In this document: positions 1 through 11,437 of the stretch, one piece after another
How positions within the stretch are numbered: the stretch's first letter is position 1
Layout of the letters: each line of letters starts with the position of its first letter
Origin: Chromera velia
Taxonomy: Eukaryota > Sar > Chromeraceae
Reading direction: 5' to 3'
DNA: 64,000 nucleotides
NCBI GenBank assembly: GCA_018398765.1
Contig: JAHBMJ010001801.1
Location: forward strand, 1 to 64,000
Program-made: the position numbers and the translations under genes
Notes under the pieces: model-generated
The model's database searches: none
What the model saw: the letters and a program-made list of their open reading frames with translations, nothing else
Told to the model about the DNA's origin: nothing

Positions 1-139
1 GTTTGATAGATATGGTAATTTTGGAGACCGTTTTGATGTTAGAGACCGTTTGGGATAGACTTGTCTTATTCCTTCGAATATACCCAGACTTCCCTAGGGT
101 TGCCCAGGCAGTATTCCTAGGAGTTTGTATGTTTGACTA

Positions 140-3100
140 GGCAAGCCGTGGAAGGCCTGTCACCTTTCCCCCGCCTCCCCTGCCTCCCCCGTCTCTCCCC
201 CCCTGCCTCTCCCGGCGCCTTTCGCCCGCTTCTATTCTTCTACATCGGCCTCCACTTGAGCCTCCAGACCTGTCGCCCTCACAACTGTAATAACAGTCTC
301 TAACAGAACGAGTGCAATGACTGAAAAACATAACCCTACGAGCTCATCTCTTTCAACATCTTCCTTCGTCAACTTAGCCATTCGCGCAAAGACACCCTCT
401 CCCTCACTTTCCCCCCTCTTTTCATCCCACTCGCTCAACTCTGGAAACTTTGACAAGAAGCCACGATGCCACGCACTGCTCATGCACTTCTTGAACGTTA
501 AAAGGTCTGAATGTTGCTTTTTGGGCTCTTATCCGGTGCCAGTTGGGTCTTTTTCTGCCTTACTGCTTTACCCCCTGTGCCCTCCTCTCTGTTAACCAAG
601 CTATGGAATCGGCTTTCAACTCCTCGGCAAAAACCCCTGCCTGCACAGCAGAGTGACCCCATTTAGGACTCTATGAGAGGAGGAAGTTCTTCAGGTGTAC
701 CCCCTTTCTTGGCCGACCCCCCACGAACAACTGAGGGTACTTGTCAAGCGTCCTCCCTAAAAGCTCCAACAATCCAACCACGTCTCCATCAGAGCCCCCA
801 CAGCTCAGGCAGCCCTGAGGGCCTCATAGAGGTACAGAACCAGACGGAGCTGCCCGAGCGAGTCTAAAGTCTTGACAGAGTCCAAACCAACAGAAAAAGC
901 AGCAATAGACAGATGCTGACCTGCATGAAGTTTGCGTGCAATTAAGAATGTAACAACAATGTTTTTTGTCAAACAAAAGTATCCATTCTGTCCAGCCCTC
1001 CACAGACACAGCCGGACAGAAGAAAAAGAGAGAGTAAAAAAGAGACAAGTATTAGCACAGAGGCATGCACACGCTGGCAGACGCACCCATAGAGGCCCCT
1101 GTGGCACCGTTCATTCTTGTTCTTATTCAAGTAAGCATCAAAAGTCCTGAGTGTGCTACTGCAAAGATTGATCGACAGTGGATCGACTGAATCACCGGCT
1201 GGCAGACTGATTAAGTCACTGACTGACTGACTGACTGACTGACTGACCTAGCTGACTGGCTGGCTGACTGGAGTCACTGGACTGCCTGTCTGACTGGCTG
1301 ACTGCTTGCCTGCTTGACCGCCTGACTGTCAGTGACTGACTCAGTCTGAGTAACTAACTCACTGTCCGATTTCCAGGCTAACCTGTAAGCAGGGGGTTCC
1401 AGAGGCCGGCTTCCTTCATCTCTCTCAATTTTTGTTCTATGTTGCCGACCTGTCGGTCCTCTTCTGAGATTCTGAAGGGAATTTAGAGTTTTGCCAGATG
1501 GCTGATAAGCTTTAGACGACATTCCATAATTTCCTGCAAGTTTTTAATAAAAATCGTTGCGTGAGAGTAAAGGCTTCCCTCTCTCATCACCTTCCGAAGC
1601 ACCACCTCGAACGACCGACCCAACTGGTCAATCGACAGGATGCTCTGGATGGCAGTTCGCTTAACACGCCCTTGCATGGCCACTGTTGCATTCAACATCG
1701 CATGCACTGTAAAGTTGAACCCGATATCGACTTTCTTCCCCTTCTGGTGTCTCACGAACATGGATGGGAGGGACATGAGGAAGCCCTGTCGAGGCATAGA
1801 CTCCTGGATCTTACTGAGGGAAAAGATGTGATGCCAGCAGGGGAGGATGCGGCACACCATCAGGAAGTCTCTACACAGGTCCCGGGTCAAGCTGACGGGA
1901 GTATTGTCTGACCACTCAGGACCAAAAAACCCCTTTTTTGCAACTCAGTCTGGCCGACCGCTCGGCTGATACACTCTAAGCATTTTGTACAGCATATTGT
2001 AGGTCCCGTTGATCTCGTTAGGTGACGCCAGGTATTTGCTCCACTTGTTTGTCCTCAAGTTCACCTCTCCATTCCCTAATTCCCCTTGAGGAGAGTCCCC
2101 CTTTTTGCTGGTTTTGAGGACAAGCGTAACCATCTAAAGCCATGCTTCCTTAACAGACGCAGCGTTAAGAACTTTAGCAAGCTTTGTGGAGTGCTCTGTG
2201 ATCTTTTTAATGATCTCATGGAGAGAGGTTCTCCAGAGCTCTTCCAGTATGTTCATGACAGTCTCGAGCACCAGAGTGCTCTTCTTGGCATTTGGGAATT
2301 TTTTGCAAAGCTCATTGATGACAGAACGATAGAAGACAGCAGTTATGACCTGCACGTGCAAGAGAAGGAAGGATGGAACCCAACCAAACAGGGAATCCAA
2401 TTGACGGGGATGCGATGGAGTACAAATCAAGCGGAAAAATCAATTAGAGACAACAATAATAAAAAAAAAAGTCTTAGAGCAGATGAAAAGTTTTAAAGAA
2501 ATGCATGCAGAAAAGTAATTCAGTGGTGTCCGACCTTATCAAAATGATTAAGAGTTTTTTTTCATGTATGCCGCGTCCCCATATATGATTAAAATTGTCG
2601 AGGTACAACACTTTGATTTGCAAAGCGTTGGCCAGGGTGTCTGCCTGTATGATGCACACATTCGTGACAGAAGCAGTTGCCAAGACAGACAGGCGCCCTG
2701 CCGAACAATCCTTCCAAGTGCTGACGACCTTCTGCATCAGGTTGTGTAAGTCCATGAGGAAGTACAGAGCCTCGAGGTGGTAGTCGTTCGCTTCCGTTTC
2801 CTTGTCGATATCCTTTGAGAGACGGTCGGAGTCGGAGACAGCTGAGGGGGTGGAACCAGCCGCATCAGTGTTTGCGGTCTCTTTAACTGCGTCTGAGGGT
2901 GTGGAGTCATCGGTAAACAGAGGTTCAAAACGATTTTTGGCAGTATGTTTTTTAGTTTCTGCGGTCTCTGTCGCGTTCTGTTCTGTCACTGACAGTTGGG
3001 AAGGACAGAAGATGTTCTCAGCTTGCCGGAGCACAGAGACAAAAAACGTATGGCCTTGTCCTTCATCGAAAAGGTTCACGTCCCTGTAGAAGGACACAGC

Positions 3101-3258
3101 CTGACTTCGCAAGTCGATTGCTGTGCGAAGATAGGAGAGAATGTGAGGAGGGATCTCTTTGCAACTGCAAGCAGCTTTTCGGGCAGAGTCCACAATCGAG
3201 GTCACGCCACCCTTCCACTTTCCCACGGACTTGAGCCAAGAAAGAAATTTGTTCGAAG
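140..3258 (-). CDS. multi-exon hypothetical protein, 5' end not found
   Basis: I do not recognise this gene. On the minus strand a series of open segments behaves like exons. The largest, about 3258-2612, opens after an AG acceptor and encodes a helical protein with an acidic Ser/Thr-rich middle. It ends in phase 0 at a GT donor. It joins in phase to 2349-2155, which has a clear TGCAG acceptor and a GTTAAG donor. Further likely coding blocks lie at about 2090-1950, 1820-1530 and 483-232; the last carries a hydrophobic stretch (LVGLCFSVIALVLLETVITV) that could be a membrane helix near the C-terminus. The boundaries of these last three blocks are not settled. No start codon is visible: the upstream exon would fall where a hAT element now sits (3330-5550). 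The gene may therefore have lost its 5' end, or may have a long first intron. It has no recognisable domain. Confidence 0.35.
1205..1345. repeat. GACT/GCCT short tandem repeat
   Basis: A run of GACT units (about 1215-1250) grades into degenerate CTGACTGG/CTGCCTG units. The same type of sequence forms a much larger array at 15.64-16.20 kb. Apparent open frames across it are repeat artefacts. It lies between putative exons of the minus-strand gene, so it is probably intronic. Confidence 0.7.
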
Positions 3259-3329
3259 TCTGTTTGTATCAACCATAGCAACCAAAACTGGATCTGAAGG
3301 ATAAAGATGCGGAGACACTTAGCATTGTG

Positions 3330-5550
3330 CTAGGGTATGACACTAAAAAATTCAAAAAAATAAAAATTAATTATAACCTCCCCCCCTTAGGGTTTTAAAC
3401 AAAAACCTACACTTTAAAAGTATGTTTTTTGTGGTTCTGAGCCAAAAAGAACCGCATTACAACATAAATAGAGTCACTAGCTTGTAAATCTTTTTAGTTC
3501 TGGCAAGAAAACTGCTAGGTGCCAGGTAAAGTTCCAAAATGTCTAGAAGGGTAGTTCAGGAACTCAAAACAGAACTCACCTGAACTGGCTAGAACCAAGA
3601 AGAACCAACTTTCTGTGCACTTTCTATTACCCCTCTGATACTCAAGGCTATTTAAAATTTTGTGCCGCTCAAAAATCCACTCTTAAAAGGCCGCGCCGCA
3701 GATGCGGCCTATGTCTTGAAAACCCGCGCCGCAGACGCGGCCTATGTCTTGAAAAGCTATGCCACAGGCGCGGCCTATGTCTTAAAAAGCTGTGCCGCAA
3801 GCAGAGCCTATGTCTTGAAAAGCTATACCACAAGGAGAGTCTATGTCTTAAAAAGCTATACGCTGCAAGCAGAGCGTATGTCTTGAAAAACTATGCCGCA
3901 AGAAGAGCCTATGTCTTGAAAAGCTACGCTGCATGCAAAGCTTATATCTTAAAAAAAAAACTAGCGACACTTTCTCTAGTTTCAGCAGTGATATATGAAT
4001 TGTAAGTATTCATTTATGCATGTAAGATTCAAGCCAACGCATCATTCACTGTCTGAGTCCTTAGGGCCAGAATCTGTAAAGTTATTGAGACGACAAAGCT
4101 CTCGATAGTCCTGATGACGCTCCACAGGGCGCGGTTCAGCTGTATGAGAAATATCGGATTGGCAGGCATGATTGCAGAAAGAAAGGGGGATTCAACAAGC
4201 AACACACGAAATTCAATTTGAAGGAAGCACTCGTCCGAGAGGAAGCAAGACACTCAGCGACGCTCAGTCTGTGACAGTCACGCGATGTCAGCTGGAAGCT
4301 CAGTATGTGAAGGTTCAACGGAAATAGAAACAGAAACTCGACGTTTGAGAGAGAGGGTGAGAGGATCAAAAAGGAATGGACAAGAGAAAGTTACCAACGT
4401 TCAGGTTTTTTTTCTTCTCTGCTGTGCAGATTCCTGAACGTTCAGATTTATTTTCTGAATTTCGTACACGTGACACATCTGAACAACACGTGATACACCT
4501 ATTGTATGATTCGCGGACTGAGTGAGCATGCACGACTACGCTGCTCTCTGAGGTATTGCGCAGTTGCCGTTTGAGCCTACACGTCGCAGCCTGATGGGCC
4601 CTCAGAAAAATACCACACCTGCATGCAGAAAGGCATGCTGGAGCCGTAGTTTCCGGGGCTGCGCGATGCTTCGTAAAGGCAGTGCGACAGTGGGGCGCAT
4701 ACGCGTACAGTGGAATAAATTTTGGCGGTACGAAATAGCACGAAACCGTTACGGTGCCGCCGCTTAAAAATCCTAACTTGAAATTAAATGCCGCTGAAAA
4801 ATCCAATCTTAAAAAATGTTTTCAAGAACAGCTTAGAGTGTCGGGGGGGTAGAAACGTATTTAGCTGTCGTTAGACTGCTCTTCTAACTCTTGAAAGGCT
4901 GTCTCAAGACGTGCAAGCTCTTCAGTCTCAACTCTCAGACCATTTTTAACCACAACGGCCTCATGAACCCTAAAAAAAATGCCACTGATCGCAATGTCGT
5001 CTAATTGAGGCATACATGAACGGTGCATTGTCAAAGGAGAAAAAATAACAGCATTGGAATTTTTATTTGCTGAAACGGCAGTCAATTCATATGAAATCGA
5101 TTCATTCTGCTTCATTTAATCGTCTGAGACTGACTGAGATCATTTATGTCATTTGTCTGGTCATGCATGACTCTAATTGACCATTATACATGAGTTTGAT
5201 CGATCATGGAGAGCTAAATCATCAGTTGAAAGTTTGGTTTAGATAGTTCAAGCCCGGTTCTCATGGTTTTGATTGGGTTCCTTCTGGTTCAGAAAAGTTC
5301 CAATAGTTCTTGTCTCTGTTCATTCGGTTCATAAACCAATGACCAGAACCGGAAGTAACACCGACCTCAAAACTAACTATAACTACTTAGAGCTTACTTG
5401 AACTTTAGACTTATACTCTAATTAGTGGTTCTTTAGGGTTCTTTTGCTTTTTAAAGTTTGTAAATTGGGTTAAAGTTTTATTTTTTCATCAAAAAAGTTG
5501 TAGGAATCACACATGTAGTTAGGGATCGTCCGTAGAGTGTCATACCCTAG
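3330..5550. mobile_element. non-autonomous hAT-type transposon, 2.2 kb
   Basis: The element has perfect 15-bp terminal inverted repeats, CTAGGGTATGACACT at 3330-3344 and its complement at 5536-5550. It is flanked by a perfect 8-bp target duplication, GCATTGTG, at 3322-3329 and 5551-5558. An 8-bp duplication with a CTAGGG-type end is the hAT hallmark. No transposase frame is visible. Both subterminal regions hold many GGTTCT/AGAACC motifs in both orientations (about 3430-3610 and 5240-5440), as expected for transposase-binding arrays. A 33-bp tandem repeat lies inside. Because the ends are intact, the insertion is fairly young. Confidence 0.9.
3684..3957. repeat. 33-bp tandem repeat, about 8 copies
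   Basis: About eight head-to-tail copies of a 33-bp unit containing GCCTATGTCTTGAAAA lie inside the hAT element. One copy is 36 bp. Divergence rises from left to right, and the first copies are GC-rich and nearly identical. The unit is in frame (11 codons, reading about AADAAYVLKSY), but there is no start or surrounding gene, so I read it as a non-coding satellite within the transposon. Confidence 0.85.
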
Positions 5551-5685
5551 GCATTGTGTACTACTAGCCGGCGTCTCTTCACGTTAAAAGGGCGATTTCA
5601 TGGCAAGCCTCCATGACTTGCCTATGGAAGTGCCTAGAAGTGCCAGGAAAGGTTCCTTTGCATGATGTCAGTCTTTATATATATT

Positions 5686-5769
5686 GTCAGTCCTCAAAGC
5701 CTTGCTAGTAGCTTAGGATTTGGCGTCGCTAAATCTAGGATTTAACCCTCAATCATCATCATCATATCA
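5686..5769 (+). mobile_element. possible SINE-like retroposed insert
   Basis: An 84-bp segment is bracketed by a perfect 18-bp direct repeat, TCAGTCTTTATATATATT, at 5668-5685 and 5770-5787. The insert ends in an ATC-rich tail (AATCATCATCATCATA). Near its start it has TAGCTTAGG, which resembles a tRNA-type A box. Long target duplications plus a simple tail are what LINE-mobilised short RNAs leave. I cannot name a parent RNA. A local duplication of the flank is the alternative reading. Confidence 0.4.
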
Positions 5770-6234
5770 TCAGTCTTTATATATATTAATTAGAACTGAT
5801 GCACAAAAGTCTATGTGTAGCTTTGCTGTCTGACATTGACAGTCTGACCGACTCAAGCCATCTTAAGTGTGTGCGGGATGTGCCGGGATTTTTCCGAGAG
5901 CGCGCGTCCGAAACATTCCGAAACTGCGGGGTCCAGCGACTCGGCCCGGACTTCCGAAATTTTCCTCAATTGTTCGAACTTGCATGATCTGACAGTTCTA
6001 AGACTGAGTTGGTGGCAGACTGTGTTGGAGTCACAAAATGCAGATCTGCATCGAACCTCTATCACTCGACACCTACGTTGTGCCTCCATTTGTTGGAAAC
6101 ATCGCCGACACTCAAGAAGAAGGACAAGCTTCATTTATGATTTTTTCGAGGGCGTGTATCTCAGTTTTTGGTGAGTTTTCGAAAGGCTCCTACCACTTGA
6201 GATCAGGTGAAGGCAGGCAACAGGGGTCAAACCA

Positions 6235-7842
6235 ATGGAGGCATCGAAGGACACTACTCTTGATGATCAGGCTCGACTTGTGGCGACGAAGATCTGGAGC
6301 TGCGACTTCTTGCTCATTGCAGCGGGTGCAGGGTTCAGCGCGGACAGTGGACTGCCTGTGTACGCAGACATCACGAAGTCAGTCCGTGCAGAACCTGAGA
6401 ACAGAGAATGATAGCTGGAAGAATATTCTTGTTAATAAGAGCTCACCCATGCACTTTGTGTTTGGTGTACTGCACCTTCCCTTTGGAGACGGTGTTTTGC
6501 CAGTTCCCAATCGTACGCCGATTGTGTTTACGTCTCTTTTTTTTTTCGTTCTCCGGTTGCCTTCGTGCCCCGTCTACCCGCGCTGTTTCCTTCGATCGCG
6601 TCGTTTCTTCGATCCAGATTTCAGAGTTCTCGGGTTTTTGCTCTGTACACAGTGTTTTGAAGCGCCTGTAGCCCTTCCGCTCCCCGAGAGGGAGCCTGCC
6701 CTGTTGTTTTGCCTGTCCCCCGAGGAAGCTCTGCACTACTCTTCCACAGTGCGTACGATTTGATTCGTGCAGAGACACGAAATACGCACAGTCGGAGGTG
6801 AATTATGGAGACCTCGCATCTGCAGACGCCTTTGTACAAGACCCGAACCTCTGTGCGGGTTTCTGGGGTAAGCTAGCTCCCCACTTCTGCACACTCACTG
6901 CCTTTGAATCCCTGCAATGATGCCCACACTCCTTCCTGGCTTGTTTCGGTCAGACCCCTTTGCTCTTGAATTTCCTTCGTGTTCCTTCCTTGTCGCCGTC
7001 CTCTTTCCTCATAATTTTTACTCGCTTCATTCCTTCACTGTCACTGGCATTGTTTCCCTCACGGTGCGCTCTTCTTCCTTCCAATCTCTTCTTCTTCTTC
7101 TTCTCCTTCTCTCTCTCCCCCACCCACTCTTTCATGGCCTCTCTCTCTCCCTCAGTTACTGTTTTGCATCAAGCAGATGAAGATGCTTGGTACCCTTCTT
7201 CCCCTCCCCCCTCTTCCTTGCTGCCTTCCCCAAATCGCTTCCTGCCTTCTTTCTTTGTCTCCTCTCACCATGCAGGCAGCTGGCACCAACGCTACAAAGA
7301 GACCCCTCCTCATGGTGAGACCACGCAGACCGAGACTGGGCATGCAAACGAAAGAAGAAAGGGATGGTTGTCTGAGAAGAGAGCAGGGAAGCATCTTGAT
7401 CTTTAAAGAACAATTCATGATAGAGAAGCCAGGTGTTGGGAGGGTTGCCAAACCTCTGCTGAATGAATGGTCTTTCCTTTCCATAAGTCAAATCCGATAA
7501 TTCTCGTTTGCAGAAGGCTACCGCATCTTGGAGAGGTGGTGCAGGTCCCTGCCCCGTCTCCAGAATCGCCTGTCTCCTACCGGCCCAACTTGCACCTCTC
7601 TCAGAAGGAGGCCGCCCCCTTCTGGCGTCTTTCCCCCCCCCCCTCTGAGGTCGACTCCCCCTTCTGAGATTGCCCTGGCGGGGGGGGAGGAGAGGGGGTG
7701 GAGACGGTGGTCAGTTGAGACTCCTCTGTGTGGAGGGAGGGCTAGGGGACTGACTGGGCGAATGGAAGCGTGCATGCTCTTGGGATCGGCTGGGTGAGGG
7801 GGGAAGGAGAATGGCTGGCTGGACCTTCTCTCCCCGTCCGCC

Positions 7843-7879
<37 letters not shown>

Positions 7880-8094
7880 TGTGTGTGTGTGTGTGTGCAT
7901 AGTGAGGACGGACAATAGCTGTCTTCAAGTCCTCGCTCATTCTCTCTATCCAAGCAGACGTGTGTTCGCTTCACGGTTGGGTAGAAGTCATCTGAGTTCC
8001 CTCCCAGCAACAACCAATGCATCGCATCCATTGTGTCGCTCTTTCTTTCTTTCTTTGTTTGTTTGCTTGTTTGTTTGTTTGTTCGTTTGTGATT

Positions 8095-8141
<47 letters not shown>

Positions 8142-9235
8142 CTCTTTCTTTCTTTGTGATTTCTTCTTCCTCTTCGTGCAGGTACGTGTACACTTCGAAT
8201 GTCGATGGTGCCTTCCGAAAGTTCCCCTTGATGTCCTCACAGCTGTGCGAAATCCACGGTTGTGTCGAGGAGTGGTGTTGCAGCGCTTTCATGGGGCGGC
8301 TTCCCAGTGAGACGGAATCTGCATGTATCAGCGAGGAGGATGCAGGAGACATGCCGTGGCCCCCTCCATCGGATGTGCGAGGAACTGAGGTGTGGAGAGA
8401 ATGGAATCTGAAGGGCCCTCAATCCCCAGATCAGATGGCTCGCTGTTCACGGCTTCTCGAGCGTCCCCCTGCTTCTAGTGCATGGGCATTCAAGCCTGAC
8501 CCTCACACGCTTCTGCTTTCGAGTCCTGCTGGAAAGAAGGGGCCGAGTGCGCTGCCGTCTCCGTCAAGTGACGACGGAAATTGCCGTGTGGGGGAATCTT
8601 CACAAGCTGGCATCATCCCTGCAACCGCAGTCTGGGGTGACGGTACTGTTTTGCCCTTTTGTGACTGCTGTGCGCTTCCTCTCCGTCCCCACGTTCTGCT
8701 CTTCAACGACACAGACCCGGTCGTGTCGGCAAGGGTGAAGGCAGAGTGCGATGTTTATCAGGAGTGGGAGGAGGCAGTGGAAAGTGAACTTTGTAATGAT
8801 GACAGGGGCGACTTCAGCAGACTTGTGATACTAGAGTTGGGTTGCGGCGTGCGTGTGCCGTCTGTGCGTCGAGAGTGCGAGAACGTGCTCGTGGATGCGA
8901 GTCGCAGACTGTTGAAGACTTTTGAAAAGAGGACAAAAAAGGGGAAGGAGGGAGGAAAGGCGCAAGAGGAGGGAGAGGGCGTTTGGAGAGAGGGCGTCGC
9001 GATGATCCGTGTCAATCCCGACTTTCCAGATTTTGACGATCTGACAGAGGACCTGAAAGCTGAAATAGATTCTTCGAAGGTCTCGACTGGTGGAAAGTTC
9101 GAACCAGAAAGGATATGTGGAGATTCCGTAGGGGAGCAGAGTGATGTCTTCGGTAGTCAAATGATATCTGTGCATGCAAAAGCATTGGATTTTCTCGAGG
9201 CAGTCGATTCCCACATTGTACGTATGACATTGTGA
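6235..9235 (+). CDS. sirtuin (Sir2-family NAD-dependent protein deacylase), 5 exons
   Basis: Sirtuins remove acyl groups from lysine using NAD+. Exon 1 (6235 to 6381 or 6385) carries the NAD-binding motif GAGFSADSGLPVYADI. Exon 2 (start 6775 or 6792, to 6867) encodes NYGDLASADAF...FWG. Exon 3 is 7276-7314 (SWHQRYKETPPH), exon 4 is 7514-7544 (GYRILERWC), and exon 5 is 8182-9235. Exon 5 has TSNVDGAF (the TQNID position), the catalytic histidine in EIHGCVEEW, a CDCCALPLRPHVLLFND block and a LELGCGVRVPSVRRE NAD loop. The variants TSNVD and HGCVEEW fit a protist/bacterial sirtuin subgroup rather than the animal SIRT1-7 classes. Either exon 1/2 junction keeps frame, giving 455 or 448 residues. The ATG at 6235 is the first after an in-frame TGA at 6208. 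Only one clear CxxC pair is present for zinc. A non-conserved acidic/lysine insert lies at about 8750-9000. No targeting signal is obvious. Confidence 0.9.
7545..8181 (+). repeat. microsatellite-filled intron 4 of the sirtuin gene
   Basis: This 637-bp intron contains three separate microsatellites: (GT)n at about 7845-7900, (TTTG)n at about 8045-8090 and (TTTC)n at about 8094-8156. The last one runs to just upstream of the acceptor TTCGTGCAG. The exons either side join AG+G to restore an Arg codon in front of YVYTSNVDG. All long open frames here are repeat artefacts. Confidence 0.9.
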
Positions 9236-9384
9236 CATTCGATCGTCTGCATCGATCGATCGACCTTCATGTTCTCGGATTTGAATTCATCGGCATACGA
9301 TTCTATTGCACACAGCTGAGGGAGGCGTCAGAAAGGGGTCCGGACAGACGGTACAGACATCAAAGGGCAGATGGTGGGAGAGAT

Positions 9385-9630
9385 GGGAGGGAGGGAGGAA
9401 AGAAAGAAAGAAAAAAAAAAAAAAGAAAGAAAGAAAGCAAAAGAAAGAAGGAAGGAAGGCAGGAAGAAAGGAGGAAAGAAATGAAGGAAGAAAGAAACCG
9501 AGTAAGGCTCAGTACCCAAGTAAACTAGAAGGAAACGAACGAAGTAGAACGAAGAAAGGAAAGAAGGTAGGAAAGAGGAAGGAAGATAACAAGAAAAAAG
9601 AGGGAAAACATTAAAAAATACTAGGAAAGA
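9385..9630. repeat. purine (GAAA/GGAA) tract
   Basis: About 250 bp of almost pure purine on the + strand, built from AAAG and GGAA units, lies just 3' of the sirtuin stop codon. It may include the 3' UTR and terminator region. The frames that cross it are Lys/Glu/Arg-only and not credible proteins. Long purine tracts of this kind can form triplex DNA, but nothing here shows that one does. Confidence 0.8.
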
Positions 9631-10337
9631 CAACTAATCAGTCCGTTTTTCGCTAGGTTGTTCGTGTGTGCAACTGTTTTTATAAGTGTTGTTAAGTGTA
9701 CACAGTATGGTTAGGAGTAACGAAAGTAGGATGGTTACTAGGCGGCCGCTAGGCCGCCGGGTTACCAATTTTGTGGTTATGGTTAGTGACCATGTTTGAT
9801 TTGATTTGATTTGAGGTAGGGCTTAAGCTCAAATCAAATATCCAGTCAGGGAGGACCTGGTGTTTAAAGACCTATCAAATATGATTAAATATTTGATTAA
9901 TATGACTTTCAACCTTAACTATGAAGGTCCCGAAAAAACTTTTGCAAGTACCGATCCGTCACGCATGCTGATTCAAATGAAAAAACCTAAATCTTGATGG
10001 TTTGCTCTAAAAAAAAAAATGTTTTGAGCTGCACTGAAATTGACGTTTCACCCCTTTTTACTTCATGCAGAGGTAAACCGATCAGCTGAACGTTTTCCCG
10101 AACAGCTATGTTAACTTTTCTGGTGCTGGAACATCTTTTACGGCCCCCTTTTTGAGCGTCTGCAAACATTTTACACCCCGTAAAGACATGTCACACAATC
10201 CGACAGGGTCGAACGGGAAGAAGGAGGCATTTGTTTTTAGAGCCGGGTACGCAAAAAAAATATGGTCCGTGCAAAAGGGGGCAAATGTGATTCAGTGTCA
10301 GGTGAAAATATAAGGAGCCGAGGGGGAAGGAGAAACT

Positions 10338-11171
10338 ATTTGTGACTATGAGTATGCAGCAGCGGCAACCAGTTCTTTTCAAACCCACCTCATCAATCAG
10401 CATGGCTTGACGATCACGTCTGACAAACATGTACAGCTGCTCCAAGAAAGACAGGAAAAGCGGTCGGAGGGGGCGGGGGGGACGAAGCAGCCTGACGTGC
10501 AAACGTTTTTCCCCACCAAAGATGAAGCAGAAGCCGTGGTCGCACCATATGCAGAAACGCATGAGAAGAGAATCAAGTACAATATGCTGACCACTGACTT
10601 TCTGGCCAGTGCTGGCTGGCCTCATCTCACAGAAAACGAGGCATTGCGAAAGCTAGTCAAGGCACTGGACCCCGGCTATGATCTCCCGTCTATGAGGAAG
10701 GTGCAGAGACTTCTGCTCTCAACACTGAAGAATGAGATTATTCTGTCAATCAAAGACAGGTTGAGAAAAGCAGCGACCCGATAAGTGTCGATCACCCTCG
10801 ACATGTGGTCGCATTCAGGAAAGTTAGGGTTCCTGGCGATCATAATCCATTGGCTGACAGAGAACTTTGAGATGGATTCAGCCTCCTTTTTGGATCCCGA
10901 GACGACAATCTACCACGGTGGGAGAACCAATTTGAAACCAAAGGAGGCGGCCGCAGACGCAAATGCTGAGAAAGCTGGGGGGAAACTTCCCCCTCCTGAG
11001 AAAGTCATCACTCTGGGTGAAGAAGGCTACCGACCTCTCTATATTCACCTCCAACACAAGGGGCTTGTTGTCGGCCCTGGCGCAGCACAGAGGGTAGCCG
11101 AACTTACCAACTCTGGATGCTTAGCTGCCCAGAAACAGGACAGTTCCAACACTAACAGCAATAGCAAAGTT
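10338..11171 (+). pseudogene. hAT-family transposase, broken
   Basis: The reading frame starts without a clear Met. The first part has a BED-type zinc finger remnant: a single Cys near 10340 and H-x4-H in FQTHLINQHG. Then follow LTTDFLASAGWPHLTENEAL and the hAT core ITLDMWSHSGKLGFLAIIIH, the segment around the first catalytic Asp (position of D in LDMW). An in-frame TAA at 10782-10784 splits the core. The C-terminal half, including the hATC dimerisation domain, is missing or unrecognisable, and a MITE lies just downstream at 11206. A Pro/Lys-rich tail resumes after the MITE (about 11446-11595). It could not make an active enzyme; related active copies elsewhere would be needed to move this element. 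Confidence 0.8.
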
Positions 11172-11205
11172 TAACGTGTGTGCGGTTCTCCGTCTTACCC
11201 CGTTG

Positions 11206-11437
11206 CGCGGCCCATCCACTCGGGAATTTTTGGTACCAAAACTTTAAGACCTCTGCCAAATTTTCCTTTTTTTGCCCCCCCCTTGCTAAACTTTCCCATA
11301 AAGGCTCAAATAAAGCAAAAAACACTGCTGAAATCAAAATATCTGACCCATTGAAAGCTGATTTTCTCTAATCTTCAATACTAAATATTCCTGAGCTGAA
11401 GACCCCCTACCAATTTTTCCAGAGTGGATGGGCCACG
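11206..11437. mobile_element. 232-bp hAT-type MITE inserted in the hAT transposase
   Basis: The inverted ends CGCGGCCCATCCACTC (11206) and GAGTGGATGGGCCACG (ending 11437) differ at one position. The flanking 8-bp duplication CCCCGTTG at 11198-11205 and 11438-11445 is perfect. No coding capacity. It is the innermost and therefore youngest layer of this part of the nest. Confidence 0.9.

Noticed and set aside
2560-2590. Shared motif with 56175-56200 (ATGCCGCGTCCCCATATATGA versus a near-identical sequence)
   Set aside because: About 21 bp of similarity with no continuing homology; too short to call a repeat copy.
3684-3957. CRISPR-like array
   Set aside because: The units are contiguous 33-bp repeats without unique spacers, inside a eukaryotic transposon.
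7847-8160. Open frames of repeated Val-Cys, Phe-Leu-Ser or Lys-Glu residues
   Set aside because: They are translations of GT, TTTG and TTTC microsatellites inside a sirtuin intron.
9328-9633. Open frames over the purine tract
   Set aside because: The composition is purely repeat-driven, with no homology or splice context.
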